DNA of 64,000 bases, taken from assembly GCA_019638495.1 (NCBI GenBank), contig JAHBTQ010000007.1, positions 152,443-216,442 on the forward strand, given 5' to 3'. This DNA is from Taibaiella sp. (GTDB lineage: Bacteria; Bacteroidota; Bacteroidia; Chitinophagales; Chitinophagaceae). This document shows, one piece after another, positions 44,634 through 54,344 of the stretch; position 1 is the stretch's first letter, and every line of letters starts with the position of its first letter. The notes beneath the pieces were generated by a model. It worked only from the letters and a program-made list of their open reading frames with translations. It had not been told where the DNA came from and did not search any database. The position numbers and the translations under genes are program-made.

Positions 44634-47135
44634 ATGCACACTATTGGCGAAATAAGGGCGTTTTGCAGCGGCGAATGGCTGGCAAACTGGCAGGAAAAGG
44701 ATGAGATCTATGAACTGGCTATAGACAGTCGGGCAATAGAGCATCCCGGCCAGGCGCTTTTTATAACATTGAAAACAACACTACGTGACGGACATGAGTT
44801 TGTAGCAGACGCATATGCCAAGGGTGTTCGTAATTTCCTGGTATCGGAGCGGATAGATACATCAGCATACACTGCTGCCAACATAGTGCTGGTAAAAGAT
44901 ACTGTGCTGGCAATGCAGCAAATAGCAACGGCACACAGGAAACAATTTGAAATACCGGTGATCGGCATTACGGGTAGCAACGGTAAGACGGTGGTGAAGG
45001 AATGGCTGGGCGAACTGCTGCACGACAGTTATAACGTGGTGCGCAGCCCGAAAAGCTATAATTCGCAACTGGGGGTGCCGCTTTCTGTGTGGCAAATGGA
45101 ACCGGAGCATGAACTGGCTGTTTTTGAAGCAGGCATTTCTCAGCCGGGAGAAATGGAGCGGCTGGAGAAGATAATCTTACCGACCATTGGGATATTCACG
45201 ACCATAGGCGAGGCACATAGCGAGGGTTTCATGGATATGCGGCAGAAGATCAACGAAAAGCTGATACTGTTTCGCCATGCTCAGCAGCTCATCTACTGCC
45301 AGGACCATGCAAAGCTGAATGAGTGCATACTGCAGTACTTACATCATTTTCGAGATGCCGGTGCGCCAAAACCTGAGTTGTTTACATGGTCGCGCAAGCA
45401 GGACGCCACGTTAAGAGTCACAAGTGAGCATAGTGAAAAAGGGAAGACGACCATTACTGCAATCTATAAAGGAAAGGAAAGAAGTATAACAATACCGTTC
45501 AGTGATGATGCGTCTATAGAGAATGCAATACATTGCTGGTGCACGATGTTGCTGCTGGGCCTGCCCGGCAAGACCATAAGGAGCAGAATGGAACTGTTGC
45601 AGCCGGTTTCGATGCGCCTGGAGCTGAGGCAAGGTATCAATGACTGCACCGTAATAAACGACACTTACAATTCTGACCTTACATCCCTGCAACTGGCGCT
45701 GAACTACCTGGGACAGCAACGGCAGCATACGCAGCACACGGTCATCATGTCGGACATAATGCAGCCGGGGAGGGGAGATATAGACCTGTATGACGAAGTG
45801 GCAACCTATGTGAGCCGCAGAAATATTCAGAGGTTCATAGGTATTGGGCCGGCACTATACAAGAACAAAGAATCATTTCGCAAGCATAAGAAGCTGCGCA
45901 GTATTTTCTTCAAGAGTACAGACCATTTCCTGAAGAACTTTCACCTGCTGAGTTTTGAGAAAGAAGCCATACTGCTAAAAGGGGCGCGTGTATTTGCATT
46001 TGAGAAGATAGGCCTGCTGCTGGAACAAAAGGTGCACCAGACGGTGCTTTCCATAGACCTATCGGCTCTGAAGGAGAATCTTGATGCCTTCCGTGCATTA
46101 ATGAATCCCGGTGTTAAAACCATGGCAATGGTGAAAGCATTTGCGTATGGCAGTGGCAGCGTGGAGATAGCCAACCTGCTGCAATATGCCGGCGTTGACT
46201 ACCTGGCGGTAGCCTATACTGATGAGGGCGTGGCGCTGCGCAAGGCAGGTATAAAATTGCCCATAATGGTGATGAGTCCTGACTTGTCGTCGTTTGACAG
46301 GATGATAGCCTGGAAACTGGAACCGGAGATATATAATTTTCGCTCGCTGGAGGAATTCCTGGGCGTGGCAAGTACAATGCAGGTGACGGACTACCCCGTG
46401 CACATAAAGCTGGACACGGGCATGCATCGGCTGGGCTTTAATGCCGGGGATATGGAAGTTCTTGCATCTCGACTTGCACGGCTGACACAGTTGCGGGTCG
46501 CCAGCATCTTCAGCCATCTTGCAGCCAGTGACGACCCACGCGAAGATGCATTTACCGGAACGCAGGCTGAGACATTTGAAAAGATGAGTGCCACGCTTAC
46601 GAGCGCCCTGGCGTATGCACCGTTGCGTCACCTGTGCAACTCTGCAGCGATAGCACGGCATAAGGACCTGCAGTACGATATGGTGCGTATAGGTCTGGGT
46701 TTGTATGGCGTGGACGGCAGCAACGAGCTACGCGGAAAGCTGCGCCTGATAAGCACCTTAAGGACAAGCGTAGCGCAAGTGAGAGATGTGCCCAGGGGCG
46801 ATAACATAGGTTATGGGCACCACACAATTGCTCAGCGTGATATGCGTATTGCCACCATCTGCATAGGCTATGCCGACGGCTATCCGCGTAGTATGGGAAA
46901 GGGCAAGGCGCATGTGCTGATACATGGACAGGAGGCAAAGACCGTGGGTTCTATATGCATGGATATGTGCATGGTAGATGTGACTGACATTGCCGACGTG
47001 CGAGAAGGTGATGATGCAGTGGTCTTTGGGCCTGAACTTCCAGTGACGCAACTGGCCGAATGGGCCGGCACGATCTCCTACGAGATAATGACGAGCATCT
47101 CTCAGCGGGTGAAGCGCGTGTACATGAACGGCTAA
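44634..47135 (+). CDS. Bifunctional MurF-alanine racemase fusion
   Basis: The 833-residue protein joins two enzymes of cell-wall synthesis. Residues 1-~455 are MurF (UDP-MurNAc-tripeptide-D-Ala-D-Ala ligase): ATP loop GITGSNGKT at 111-119, ELAVFEAGISQPGEME, and NDTYNSDLTS. Residues ~466-833 are alanine racemase: PLP lysine near 500 in MAMVKAFAYGSG, HIKLDTGMHRLGF, and the second catalytic Tyr in ICIGYADGYPR (~745). The fusion makes D-alanine and its user in one chain, and is a known Bacteroidota arrangement. The MurF half has the fold but the region GEAHSEGF replaces the usual HL.. motif. Confidence 0.93.
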   Translation: MHTIGEIRAFCSGEWLANWQEKDEIYELAIDSRAIEHPGQALFITLKTTLRDGHEFVADAYAKGVRNFLVSERIDTSAYTAANIVLVKDTVLAMQQIATAHRKQFEIPVIGITGSNGKTVVKEWLGELLHDSYNVVRSPKSYNSQLGVPLSVWQMEPEHELAVFEAGISQPGEMERLEKIILPTIGIFTTIGEAHSEGFMDMRQKINEKLILFRHAQQLIYCQDHAKLNECILQYLHHFRDAGAPKPELFTWSRKQDATLRVTSEHSEKGKTTITAIYKGKERSITIPFSDDASIENAIHCWCTMLLLGLPGKTIRSRMELLQPVSMRLELRQGINDCTVINDTYNSDLTSLQLALNYLGQQRQHTQHTVIMSDIMQPGRGDIDLYDEVATYVSRRNIQRFIGIGPALYKNKESFRKHKKLRSIFFKSTDHFLKNFHLLSFEKEAILLKGARVFAFEKIGLLLEQKVHQTVLSIDLSALKENLDAFRALMNPGVKTMAMVKAFAYGSGSVEIANLLQYAGVDYLAVAYTDEGVALRKAGIKLPIMVMSPDLSSFDRMIAWKLEPEIYNFRSLEEFLGVASTMQVTDYPVHIKLDTGMHRLGFNAGDMEVLASRLARLTQLRVASIFSHLAASDDPREDAFTGTQAETFEKMSATLTSALAYAPLRHLCNSAAIARHKDLQYDMVRIGLGLYGVDGSNELRGKLRLISTLRTSVAQVRDVPRGDNIGYGHHTIAQRDMRIATICIGYADGYPRSMGKGKAHVLIHGQEAKTVGSICMDMCMVDVTDIADVREGDDAVVFGPELPVTQLAEWAGTISYEIMTSISQRVKRVYMNG

Positions 47136-47223
47136 GTCCTTTTACAGATTGTTTAACACCAACTAAGAGTTACCTTTTGCCGGGTGAGGGGATAAATGTT
47201 TGTCATCTTAAAACACAACAAAC

Positions 47224-48105
47224 ATGCATTCCTCAAAACTATTGTGGCTATTGCCACTGGTCTTTCTATGCGCCTGCGAGGCAGGGGTAAGTGAACCCGA
47301 AACCCGCTATCAGCCCGCATCTGCGTCAAATGTGCCGGAAATAATTCAACAGAGCACAACGCAGGATAGTATGCGTGAGAAAGTGATACGTACAGCGGAT
47401 ATCAGTTGTCATGTAGAAGATGTGGTAACAGCCAGTGCCAACATAGAGCATGCTGTTGCTGCGATGGGCGGCCATGTGGAAGATAGCAGGATGAACAACA
47501 ATGTGGTAAGTGACAAGACGGTGCCGTATAAGCCGGATTCACTGCGGCACGTGCAGGTATGTCATCCTTCGGCTATGCTGAAGCTTAGGGTACCCTCTGC
47601 CAAATTGGATTCGGTGGTGAATATTTTGCCTTCCGTGGCTATATATGTAGACGGCAGGAACCTGAGCCGTGAAGATGTGACGCTACGCTACCTTACGAAC
47701 GAGATGCTGAACACGCCTGCAGGCAAGGTTTCCAAAGTGCGCGTGAACGGACAAGAGGCGCTGGCAATGAACAGGTATACTGATGAGCAGAAGGAGAAGC
47801 GCGTAGCGCGGGAAATAGAGAACCTGGACATTGAGCACCGTGCGGCATTCTCGTCGCTTACGGTAAGCCTTTCGCAGCCGGAGGTAGTGAGAGTGCGGGT
47901 ATTGCCGGAAACCGAAGGGCTAATGACAACACCTTTTTACATGCGCTGTTATATGGCTAGCCGCACGGGCATAGAGATAATAAAGGGCGTGATACTTGTG
48001 TTGCTAAGTATGTGGCCGCTACTACTTATAGGGCTGGTAATCTTCTTTGGGCTGAAGAGAATGAAGCGGAGGAAGCTACAAAAGGACTTTCAGCGACAGG
48101 CTTAG
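47224..48105 (+). CDS. DUF4349 lipoprotein
   Basis: The 293-residue protein has a lipoprotein signal (LLWLLPLVFLCAC). The DUF4349 pattern follows: KVIRTADISCHVEDVVTASA, IEHAVAAMGGHVEDSRM, MLKLRVPSAKLDSVVNILP, LRYLTNEM and an Asp/Glu-rich helical segment. Near the C-terminus one membrane helix (IIKGVILVLLSMWPLLLIGL) and a basic tail anchor it a second time. The family is thought to be envelope-associated, and its activity is unknown. It overlaps the convergent HAD gene by 4 nt at their 3' ends. Confidence 0.85.
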   Translation: MHSSKLLWLLPLVFLCACEAGVSEPETRYQPASASNVPEIIQQSTTQDSMREKVIRTADISCHVEDVVTASANIEHAVAAMGGHVEDSRMNNNVVSDKTVPYKPDSLRHVQVCHPSAMLKLRVPSAKLDSVVNILPSVAIYVDGRNLSREDVTLRYLTNEMLNTPAGKVSKVRVNGQEALAMNRYTDEQKEKRVAREIENLDIEHRAAFSSLTVSLSQPEVVRVRVLPETEGLMTTPFYMRCYMASRTGIEIIKGVILVLLSMWPLLLIGLVIFFGLKRMKRRKLQKDFQRQA

Positions 48106-48755
48106 AATGCCTTGATCATATCCAGGTCGAGATCTTCCATGGATTTGAGTTTAGCATCTGCAAGCGTGAAGCGTGGGTCGTCGAAGTGCATCTCGTCAGG
48201 TATCACTAACACTTTCATGCGTGCGGCCTTGCCTGCTATCATGCCATTCACTGAGTCTTCCAACACCAGGCAATGGGTAGGCTTTGAGCCAAGCACAGAT
48301 GCGCAATGCAGGAAAACGGCAGGGTGGGGCTTGCCCAGTTCCACCACATCGGCAGATGTGATCTCGTCGAAATATTTTGTGAGGCCAAAATGGTCGACCA
48401 GTTCGCTGACCATGCGTGTGGGAGATGATGTTGCAAGGCCGATTTTGAACTTATGTTCTTGCAGCATTTGCAATGTCTTCTCTACGCCGCGCAACACCGA
48501 AGCATGTGACTTGGAAGAGGCAATAATGTCGTCCAGGATTTCCTCTGCAACTTCTTTAGATGAGCGTCCCTCCCAGGGATAGTGAACAGCCCAGTGCTCC
48601 GTGACCTCGTATATGCGCAGGCCGGTGGTTTCTTTGAACTTGTGTGGTGTGATGGGAATGTTGTGCTTCTCTGCTACCTGTAGCATACTCTTGCCCCACA
48701 GGGGTTCTGTATCCAGTAGCAGGCCATCCATGTCGAATATGACGGTATCTATCAT
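48102..48755 (-). CDS. HAD-superfamily phosphatase (beta-PGM-like subfamily)
   Basis: The 217-residue enzyme has motif I IFDMDGLLLDTEP (nucleophile Asp8, general acid Asp10), motif II GLATSSPT, motif III Lys in GKPHPAVF, and motif IV VLEDSVNGMIAG. The helical cap follows motif I. It resembles the YniC/2-deoxyglucose-6-phosphatase group (sugar-phosphate phosphatases), but the substrate is not fixed by sequence. A good promoter precedes it. It converges on the DUF4349 gene with a 4-nt overlap. Confidence 0.92.
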   Translation of the reverse strand: MIDTVIFDMDGLLLDTEPLWGKSMLQVAEKHNIPITPHKFKETTGLRIYEVTEHWAVHYPWEGRSSKEVAEEILDDIIASSKSHASVLRGVEKTLQMLQEHKFKIGLATSSPTRMVSELVDHFGLTKYFDEITSADVVELGKPHPAVFLHCASVLGSKPTHCLVLEDSVNGMIAGKAARMKVLVIPDEMHFDDPRFTLADAKLKSMEDLDLDMIKAF

Positions 48756-48775
48756 CGTTGTGTTGCGGGTTGGCG

Positions 48776-48806
48776 CAAAAGTAAGGTGCGCCGCAGTGTG
48801 TACAAA
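48776..48806 (-). promoter_or_regulatory. Promoter of the HAD phosphatase gene
   Basis: On the minus strand TTTG (48803-48806) and TACTTTTG (48776-48783) are spaced by 19 nt, the ideal consensus. The leader to ATG 48755 is about 15 nt. Confidence 0.75.
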
Positions 48807-48818
48807 AACAGTTTTACG

Positions 48819-49313
48819 TTAAAAGTAGCCGAGGTACATATGGGAGTGCGTAGTGTATTCAATACTCACTTCGTCGCCTTCCTTCAGGCTGTGGAAATAT
48901 TGCTCGGATACCTCTATATTGAGCTTCACAGATGAGTCTGTATAGAAATGAAAGGTGCCGTGGGCGGGCAGGGCAAGTTTTCGTGTGATGTGGCTAGTCT
49001 CAATGGTCTTAGTTCCGTCCTTGATGTCCTGCACAATTTTTCTGTGGTAGACCCTGTAACTGAGGTAGACAGCGGTGGTGGAGATGCCGAGGAGTGTAAA
49101 AGCAGTAACGAAAAAGCGAACGTAGGAAAATGCATTTGGAGCCCCCTCGTAAGCCCGGTACCAGGAGGTTAGAAACGGAATAACGAAACAGCCGATCATC
49201 AGCAACCGGTATACAACAAAGTACTGTCTCCGCTCTTTGGATTCCTTGTCGCGGAGAAACGAAAGCTCAGTTTCGTTCATCGGTTCATTATAACGCGTGA
49301 GGGCATGGTTCAT
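48819..49313 (-). CDS. Two-helix membrane protein of unknown function
   Basis: The 164-residue protein has two membrane helices (~residues 34-52, VVYRLLMIGCFVIPFLTSW; ~65-84, VRFFVTAFTLLGISTTAVYL) framed by charged segments, and a C-terminal beta-rich part (GTFHFYTDSSVKLNIEVSEQ, GDEVSIEYTTHSHMYLGYF). No family is recognised. It starts 9 nt behind the carboxypeptidase gene, so it is co-transcribed. ATG 49280 is an alternative start. Confidence 0.7.
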   Translation of the reverse strand: MNHALTRYNEPMNETELSFLRDKESKERRQYFVVYRLLMIGCFVIPFLTSWYRAYEGAPNAFSYVRFFVTAFTLLGISTTAVYLSYRVYHRKIVQDIKDGTKTIETSHITRKLALPAHGTFHFYTDSSVKLNIEVSEQYFHSLKEGDEVSIEYTTHSHMYLGYF

Positions 49314-49322
49314 TGCCGGCTA

Positions 49323-50828
49323 TCAGAAGGTGATGTTGTACACCTTCGCGTATTTATCCTGTATGTAGTTTTTGAAGTAGCTGAAATTAAGACCTTCTCC
49401 AGTGATCTGTTTACATAACTCCTCTGATGTGTACCTGCGGCCGTGCCTGTGTACCTTCTCGCGAAGCCATGCAAGCAGGCTAGCAAATTCACCGTGCTCT
49501 ATTTGCTGCTCTAGTCCTGCTATTTCCTGTTTTGCTTTTGCAAAGAACTGCACACCATAGAATGAACCCAGTGTATAAGTGGGGAAGTAACCAAACATGC
49601 CGTGGCTCCAGTGCACATCCTGTATCACGCCGCGCACATAGTCCGGAGGCGTGATGCCAAGGTATTTGTTGTAGAGCTCGTTCCATGCAGATGGCAAGCC
49701 ATTAACGTCGAGGGAGCCGTCGAGTATTGCCTTTTCCAGTTCGTAGCGAATCAGCACATGGAAGTGGTAGGTCACTTCGTCTGCTTCGGTTCTGATGAAG
49801 GATGGCTCTACTTTGTTGCAGGCTTTAAAGAAGTCTGTTGCTGTTACGTCGGCAAGTTGTTCTGGGAAGTAGCCCTTCAGGATAGGGAAGAATTGGTTCC
49901 AGAACTGCTGACCCCTGCCGACACAGTTTTCCCATAGGCGCGACTGCGACTCATGTATGCCAAGTGATGCCGCTGCGCCGAGTGGAAGGCCATATTCTGC
50001 CTCCGGCAAACCTTGTTCGTATAGTGCATGGCCACCTTCGTGTATGCTGCTCCAGAGCAGGGATGCGAAGTTGTCTTCGCTGACGCGGGTAGTAACGCGA
50101 ACGTCTGTAGGAGCAAAGCTTGTGGTAAAAGGATGCTCGGAAATATCTTGCCTGCCTGCGTCCAGGTCATAGCCCATTTTGCGCAGCACGTCCATAGAGA
50201 AGTCCCACTGAGCTCCTTTCGGGTAGTGGCGGTAAAAGAAAGCGTCATTTACCTGCGCGGCTGATCTTATCTTATCCAGTATGGGTGGTAGCTCTCTCTT
50301 TATTCCCTCAAACACTTTGTCGAGTGTGGCAACGGTCATGCCTTTTTCGTATTCGTCCAGGAGTGCATCATATGGGTGCACTTCGTAGCCATACAGGTTT
50401 GCCTGTTCCCGCTTCAGCGCTACCATTTTTTCAAGCGATGGTGCAAATACCTTGAAGTCATTCAGCTTTCTGGCATCTAACCACGCATTGAAGCACTCGC
50501 TCGTTTGGCGGGATAGAGATTCCACAAAATCAGATGGCAGCTTGCTGTTCTTCTCATAGTCGTCCAGACTGCGATGGACATTCGCGCGTTGCAAGTCGGT
50601 AAGACTTTCGTCATGAGTTAGGTCTTTCAGCAGGCGGCCCATCCGGGGCCCTGTAGCTATTTCATGAGCCATAGAGGCCAGGGTAGCGAGTTGTTGTCCG
50701 CGGAAGGCGGCTCCTTTTGGGGGCATATATACTTCCTGGTCCCAGCCCAGCACTGCCGATGCATTATTCAGGTCTGCTGCTTTGTGTGAAAGCTGCACGT
50801 ATTCTTTGTAAAGCGTGTTTTCGCTCAT
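49323..50828 (-). CDS. M32 family metallocarboxypeptidase
   Basis: The 501-residue zinc enzyme removes C-terminal amino acids from peptides. The HExxH motif is HEGGH in SIHEGGHALYEQG (about residues 262-266). Other M32 landmarks are the DNNASAVLGWDQEVYMP opening, HPFTTSFAPTDVRVTTR, GIHESQSRLWEN with the third ligand glutamate, and the late SHGMFGYFPTYTLGS. Length is typical, and it is cytoplasmic. It follows the thiolase gene by 22 nt and precedes the two-helix membrane protein by 9 nt. Confidence 0.95.
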   Translation of the reverse strand: MSENTLYKEYVQLSHKAADLNNASAVLGWDQEVYMPPKGAAFRGQQLATLASMAHEIATGPRMGRLLKDLTHDESLTDLQRANVHRSLDDYEKNSKLPSDFVESLSRQTSECFNAWLDARKLNDFKVFAPSLEKMVALKREQANLYGYEVHPYDALLDEYEKGMTVATLDKVFEGIKRELPPILDKIRSAAQVNDAFFYRHYPKGAQWDFSMDVLRKMGYDLDAGRQDISEHPFTTSFAPTDVRVTTRVSEDNFASLLWSSIHEGGHALYEQGLPEAEYGLPLGAAASLGIHESQSRLWENCVGRGQQFWNQFFPILKGYFPEQLADVTATDFFKACNKVEPSFIRTEADEVTYHFHVLIRYELEKAILDGSLDVNGLPSAWNELYNKYLGITPPDYVRGVIQDVHWSHGMFGYFPTYTLGSFYGVQFFAKAKQEIAGLEQQIEHGEFASLLAWLREKVHRHGRRYTSEELCKQITGEGLNFSYFKNYIQDKYAKVYNITF

Positions 50829-50850
50829 TGTGTTCTTCCGTTCTGTCGTT

Positions 50851-52026
50851 TTAGAATCGTTCTATTATGCCTGCTATTCCCTGGCCACCTCCTATGCAGG
50901 CTGTGACCATCCCGTATTTTTTATCTAGCCTCTTTAGATCGCTAAGTATCTGGATGGTGAGTTTTGCGCCGGTGCAGCCCAGTGGGTGACCAAGTGCAAT
51001 TGCGCCTCCATTGATATTCACCTTTTCCTGGTCCATACCCAGTTCCCGGATGACAGCCAGCGATTGTGATGCAAATGCTTCGTTTAGTTCCACAAGGTCT
51101 ATGTCGGCAAGGTTCATGCCTGCAGTCTTTAGTGTTTTAGGCACTGCTTTAACCGGGCCAATTCCCATTATTCTTGGGTCTACACCGGCGGCTGTGCACG
51201 CTCTCAGTGCGCCAATTGGCTGCAGGCCCAGGCTTTTTGCGAGACGGTCGCTCATAACAATGGTGAATGCGGCACCGTCGGAGGTTTGTGAGGAGTTGCC
51301 TGCTGTAACGCTTCCTCCTTGGGCAAATACTGCCGGGAGTTTTGCCAGCACGGCCGCTGATGTGTCTGCACGTGGTCCTTCATCGGTATCAATTACAATG
51401 TCGCGAACGGCCCGCTTGTTTTTTTCGTTCAGGTACACTTCCTGAACGGTGATGGGCAATATTCCTTCTTTGAAGTATCCATTTGCAATCGCATTTAGCG
51501 CGCGCTGGTGAGACCGTAGCGCAAACGCGTCCTGATCTTCGCGGGATACATTGAAGTCTTTAGCCACCTGCTCTGCCGTTAGGCCCATGCTCAGGTAGTA
51601 GTCTCCATTGTCCTTTGTGTATTCATAGTTGGGCATGGTGCGCCAGCCTGCGGTTGGTACCAGGCTCATGCTTTCTGTGCCACCCGCAATGATGCACTCT
51701 GCCTGGCCGGTCTGGATTTTGGCAGTTGCAATTGCAATGGCTTCGAGGCCCGAGCCGCAATAGCGGTTCAGGACAAAGCCGGGTGCCCATTCGCCTATTG
51801 CGCGGTTCGCAATGATTCGGCCCACCTGCAGACCCTGCTCTGCCTCGGGCACAGCGTTCCCCACTATTACATCATCTACGAGTTTTGGATCCAGTTGCGG
51901 AAACTGTGCCAGCAGTCCCTTTATCACATCTACGGCCAGGTCATCGGGGCGGTAATTGCGGAAGCCTCCACGTTTGGACTTGCAGACTGCAGTGCGCAGT
52001 CCGCCCATTATATAAGCAGGTTGCAT
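50851..52026 (-). CDS. Acetyl-CoA acyltransferase (thiolase)
   Basis: The 391-residue enzyme cleaves 3-ketoacyl-CoA or condenses acyl-CoAs. The acylated Cys90 is in LNRYCGSGLEAI, ELNEAFASQSLAV is conserved, and the catalytic His and second Cys are in GGAIALGHPLGCTGAKL and GMVTACIGGGQGI. The degradative (FadA) type is more likely than the biosynthetic one, based on length and the NAVPEAEQGLQVGR loop. No other fatty-acid oxidation gene is nearby. It is first in a minus-strand run with the M32 gene. Confidence 0.94.
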   Translation of the reverse strand: MQPAYIMGGLRTAVCKSKRGGFRNYRPDDLAVDVIKGLLAQFPQLDPKLVDDVIVGNAVPEAEQGLQVGRIIANRAIGEWAPGFVLNRYCGSGLEAIAIATAKIQTGQAECIIAGGTESMSLVPTAGWRTMPNYEYTKDNGDYYLSMGLTAEQVAKDFNVSREDQDAFALRSHQRALNAIANGYFKEGILPITVQEVYLNEKNKRAVRDIVIDTDEGPRADTSAAVLAKLPAVFAQGGSVTAGNSSQTSDGAAFTIVMSDRLAKSLGLQPIGALRACTAAGVDPRIMGIGPVKAVPKTLKTAGMNLADIDLVELNEAFASQSLAVIRELGMDQEKVNINGGAIALGHPLGCTGAKLTIQILSDLKRLDKKYGMVTACIGGGQGIAGIIERF

Positions 52027-52177
52027 ATGAATGATCTGTGGCCGGGCAACAATATCTCAGCATGTGGTTGCCGACCTGTTTTTGTATCTATAAAGATAGC
52101 AAGAACGGTGAACATGCCGGCCCGGTTATGGGCAAATGGCTACCTTTAGCGTGTAACATTTAACAGATCAGTCATCT

Positions 52178-52678
52178 ATGCAGCACCTGATATTCGAAGG
52201 TGATATTGTTTTGGAAAAAATGCCCATGAAGGGTGGATGGACCTATGCCCTGTTGCCTGCTGTGATAAAGGGAGGAAAGAAGAACTTTGGGTGGACGCGT
52301 GTGAATGCGCTGATAGATGACTTTGAGCTAAATAACGCCAGCCTGATGCCGATTAAGGGCGGGCGTTTATTCCTGGCGGTAAAGGCAGAGATACGGAAAA
52401 AAATAGGTAAGGAGGCCGGTGACACAGTAAGAATACTGCTATATGGCGACAAGCCGGTGGATGAAGTTGTCGAAGACGACTTTACCGAAGCACTGAAGGA
52501 TGACCCGGAAGCATGGAAACGGTTTCAAAAGCTGCCTGACGGTGAACAGAAAGCCTGGCGGACTTGGATATATGCCGCAGGCAATAGCGAGGCTATAGTG
52601 GAGCGCATGGCAAAAGCAATAGACCACATTGCTGCGGGGCGGAAGAACCCCATCCTGCCGCTCCTTAGGAGTAGGTGA
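52178..52678 (+). CDS. DUF1905/YdeI-type protein
   Basis: The 166-residue protein has an N-terminal DUF1905 domain (GGWTYALLPAV, TRVNALIDDFELNNASLMPI, GGRLFLAVKAEIRKKIGKEA) and a C-terminal YdeI/OmdA-like tail (LPDGEQKAWRTWIYAAGN, then ERMAKAIDHIAAGRK). Its biochemical role is unknown; related tails occur in proteins tied to antimicrobial-peptide tolerance. The tail is related to the C-terminal part of the gene at 11795, but it lacks the DUF1801 domain. It is a single gene, 174 nt before the dioxygenase. Confidence 0.82.
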   Translation: MQHLIFEGDIVLEKMPMKGGWTYALLPAVIKGGKKNFGWTRVNALIDDFELNNASLMPIKGGRLFLAVKAEIRKKIGKEAGDTVRILLYGDKPVDEVVEDDFTEALKDDPEAWKRFQKLPDGEQKAWRTWIYAAGNSEAIVERMAKAIDHIAAGRKNPILPLLRSR

Positions 52679-52851
52679 ACCTGCCTGTGCGGTAAGCAGG
52701 GGCCAATGTATAGGGAGGCGCTTTCCAAGGCTCTGCAAAAGGTGGGTGATGGAGAATGAACTCCGTGCAAGATGCCTTTTCCCGGGATATTCTTGACCAT
52801 AATCATTCCTTACAATTTCCTTGGTGTGCGGCCATTTAGTAATTTCGCGCC

Positions 52852-53883
52852 ATGGAAAGGAAAGAGCGGAAGCCCGTTTACTATAGCGAATACCTGCAAC
52901 TGGATAAAATTCTGAATGCGCAACAGCCGGAGAGTGCAAAAGAAGGATTGCGTGCTGACGATGAAATGTTGTTTATCATCATTCATCAGGCATATGAGTT
53001 ATGGTTCAAGCAGATATTGCACGAGTTGTCTATTGTTCGCGGAATCTTCAGCCAGCCTAATATTGAGAACAATGCACCAGATATACATAACAGTGTGCAC
53101 CGGCTGAAGCGTATCTGCGGCATACTGGAGGTTGCCGTGATGCAGATGGGTATACTGGAAACGATGACCCCTCTTGATTTCCTCGATTTTCGTGACCTGT
53201 TGCGTCCTGCATCGGGATTCCAGAGTATACAGTTCAAGATGATAGAAGCCAGCCTGGGCCTGAAGTATGACCAGCGGCATGGTAAGGCATACTATCTGTC
53301 GCAGCTTACCGCTGCAGATGTAGACAGGGTGAAGCAGGCCGAAAGCGAACTGTCGCTGCTAGTGCTGCTTGACAGGTGGCTGGCGAGGATGCCATTTGTG
53401 AACAATCCTGAGTACTGGGGTGACCATGTCGGTTCTTTCTGGAACAGGTATCGCGATGCATATGTAGCGAGCCTCTCAGAGGCAGAGATGCAGAACCTGA
53501 AAGTATTTGATGCCATTTTCATCAACCAGGAGCAGTATCCGGGAGACCGTTCATTCAGCGTAGAAGCATCGAGGAATGCCATGTTCATTATGCTTTATCG
53601 CGACCAGCCTCTGCTTCAGTTACCTTATGAATTGTTAAGTACACTTCTTGAGATCGATGAGCAGCTCTCTATGTGGCGCCACAGGCACATCCACATGGTG
53701 CAGCGCACAATAGGCAAGCGTGTGGGAACGGGTGGTAGCACAGGAGCGGAGTACCTGCGCGGCGCAGCCGATAGTCACTATGTTTTCAAGGAACTTGCAG
53801 AGCTCACGTCATTCCTGCTGCCACGTAACATGTTGCCGGAATTGCCAACATCGCTTGTGGGTGATCTGGGATATCGCAGGTAG
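52852..53883 (+). CDS. Tryptophan 2,3-dioxygenase family protein
   Basis: The 343-residue haem enzyme is predicted to open the indole ring of tryptophan to N-formylkynurenine. Motifs are YYSEYLQLDKIL, ADDEMLFIIIHQAYELWFKQ (distal His and substrate contacts), MTPLDFLDFRDLLRPASGFQ, and the proximal haem His in HRHIHMVQRTIGKRVGTGGS. The bacterial type usually has ~280 residues; here a longer middle (WLARMPFVNNPEYWGDHVGS) gives the eukaryote-like length. No other kynurenine gene is nearby. A weak TAATTTCG -7-like element sits 4 nt upstream of the ATG. Confidence 0.92.
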   Translation: MERKERKPVYYSEYLQLDKILNAQQPESAKEGLRADDEMLFIIIHQAYELWFKQILHELSIVRGIFSQPNIENNAPDIHNSVHRLKRICGILEVAVMQMGILETMTPLDFLDFRDLLRPASGFQSIQFKMIEASLGLKYDQRHGKAYYLSQLTAADVDRVKQAESELSLLVLLDRWLARMPFVNNPEYWGDHVGSFWNRYRDAYVASLSEAEMQNLKVFDAIFINQEQYPGDRSFSVEASRNAMFIMLYRDQPLLQLPYELLSTLLEIDEQLSMWRHRHIHMVQRTIGKRVGTGGSTGAEYLRGAADSHYVFKELAELTSFLLPRNMLPELPTSLVGDLGYRR

Positions 53884-53936
53884 AAACTCTTCCCGGCCCT
53901 TTCCGAGGGAGCGGGAGGTGGGCTGTGTTGTGGTTG

Positions 53937-54344
53937 CTAAGCCAGTTTCACCATGCACCTTACATCTGTTGGGTTCAGGTACATTTCCAGGCAGTAGCCA
54001 TTGGGGTCTATGCCGGGCTCGTGTATCATTTGCTGAAACAGGCGGCCAATGCTTGTTACGTCGCTCATGAAGTTCTGAATATCTTCACTCAGGTATTCGC
54101 CCTTACGAATGGTGAATGTTTCAAATGGAGCGCCGGGTGTAGCGTCGGATTCGTTCAGCTTTACGGCGGCTTTGTAAACCAGGGAGCCTTTTCCGTCGGG
54201 CCACGATATGCCGAAGTAGGTACGTCCGTTTTCCGGCGGATACAATTTATGCAGCTTGTCGTAAACTTCCTTTACACCAGCAGGAAAGGAAGACGCGGTG
54301 AGGCAGTGGACGGTAATGTCATTATCGATTAGCCGGGTTGTCAT
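53937..54344 (-). CDS. Small protein, possibly GyrI-like effector-binding fold
   Basis: The 135-residue protein starts at ATG 54344 (MTTRLIDNDITVHCLTA); the frame extends upstream to 54452 but that part is not protein-like. The alternation YFGISWPDGKGSLVYKAAVK, FETFTIRKGEYLSEDIQNF and a final YCLEMYLNPTDVRCMVKL suits a GyrI/SOUL-type beta-alpha fold, found alone or as a ligand-binding domain. The exact family is not certain. It lies 83 nt behind the DUF2905 gene. Confidence 0.6.
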   Translation of the reverse strand: MTTRLIDNDITVHCLTASSFPAGVKEVYDKLHKLYPPENGRTYFGISWPDGKGSLVYKAAVKLNESDATPGAPFETFTIRKGEYLSEDIQNFMSDVTSIGRLFQQMIHEPGIDPNGYCLEMYLNPTDVRCMVKLA

